Shown one piece after another: positions 63,626 through 64,000 of a stretch of DNA of 64,000 bases. Location of the stretch: assembly GCA_963853835.1 (NCBI GenBank), contig OY970820.1, forward strand, positions 25,175,873 through 25,239,872, read 5' to 3'. A program made the translations under genes and the position numbers. The stretch comes from Calendula officinalis (lineage: Eukaryota; Streptophyta; Magnoliopsida; Asterales; Asteraceae). Under the pieces are notes generated by a model that saw only the letters and a list, made by a program, of their open reading frames with translations, was not told the origin of the DNA and made no database searches. The first letter of the stretch is position 1; each line of letters opens with the position of its first letter.

Positions 63626-64000
63626 TGTAACATCCTAAAACTGGCCTAGATGTTTTAGAATATATTTTGATATTTGAAAATATCTATTTGACCATATGTG
63701 GAATAAATTGATTAAGTGTTAAATGAATTGTTTGACCTTTTGTCCTTTTGTGATATTTTAATCAAGGGATTAAAATATCTGTTTTCTGAAATGTTTAAAT
63801 GAAAATGTGATTTTTATATCTTTGGATTCTCCTTTTAATATCGTCTCCAGAAATGCTTTCGTTTTTAAAATTGGAGTCCGTTTGGTATTTTAAATAAATT
63901 ATCTACGAAAGGGACTTTTGTGTTGTATTTGTTAAAAATGAAAAAAAAAGTGAAGTGGGCCCCACCCCCACCCTTGACCGGCCACATGAAGGGGGAAAGC
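63626..64000 (+). mobile_element. Start of a Gypsy LTR of the same family as the solo LTR at 44491-46940
   Basis: TGTAACATCCTAAAACTGG at 63626. Shared blocks with the minus strand of 46940 downward include AAATGAATTGTTT, TGATATTTTAATCAAGGG and GGAGTC(C/T)GTTTGGTATTTTAA. It runs off the window, so whether it is a solo LTR or a full element is unknown. The target copy gattc at 63621-63625 is predicted to recur at its far end. Confidence 0.85.

Overview
This is nuclear DNA of a flowering plant, most likely a eudicot and by inference an asterid of the Asteraceae type. The evidence is four host genes with GT-AG introns and plant-specific products, an AT-rich background, and dense plant LTR retrotransposons, MITEs, Mutator-like elements and Helitron remains. 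There is no bacterial gene organisation. The Asteraceae assignment rests only on my recollection of the accessory-ORF Copia elements, so treat it as tentative.

Layout. 1-13.3 kb: an old minus-strand Copia element (5' LTR 13034-13343) whose long coiled-coil polyprotein frame is split by a young 7.8-kb Gypsy element (2013-9842, TSD ctaca) that carries gag but no recognisable pol. 14.9-16.0 kb: two MITEs. 16.36-18.25 kb: ORANGE (OR), plus strand, 8 exons. 19.5-20.4 kb: LIL3, minus strand, 3 exons. 20.8-22.7 kb: a 5'-truncated LINE, an LRR receptor-like remnant and a Helitron 3' end. 26.0-29.6 kb: a Golgi-type nucleotide-diphospho-sugar transferase, minus strand, 3 exons, with a MITE-rich second intron that holds an apparently exact 238-bp tandem duplication.

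29.92-42.93 kb: the most unusual object. Two different Copia-type halves lie head to head. A minus-strand half has a 3' LTR, PPT, gag, PBS and truncated 5' LTR. A plus-strand half has pol, an accessory ORF, PPT and 3' LTR. The same 5-bp duplication (aaaac) flanks the whole 13-kb unit, as if it integrated as one molecule with gag and pol on opposite strands. A TACTACTG motif recurs in its LTR, spacers and coding regions.

43.1-57.2 kb: a Mutator-like MITE, then a larger Mutator-like element (44401-57162, 9-bp TSD) containing a Tat/Retand-like Gypsy element (44457-55947, TSD gtccc). That Gypsy element has lost its integrase and carries an antisense ORF. It is itself hit by a 2.45-kb solo LTR (TSD cgcat), part of another LTR, and a mitochondrial 18S rRNA fragment. 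57.4-58.6 kb: a decayed Helitron with a helicase remnant. 58.85-60.93 kb: a chloroplast pterin-dehydratase-like (RAF2-type) gene, plus strand, 3 exons. 61.75-62.28 kb: a small minus-strand gene of unknown family, apparently frameshifted. 62.8-64 kb: two small LTRs in inverted orientation and the start of another Gypsy LTR.

Three of the four intact host genes encode chloroplast proteins: OR (plastid DnaJ-like, carotenoid and phytoene synthase homeostasis), LIL3 (thylakoid chlorophyll-biosynthesis anchor) and the RAF2-like protein (Rubisco assembly). They are on different strands and far apart, so this is not an operon-like arrangement. All coordinates, splice sites and divergence counts were worked out by eye; no alignment or database search was run.
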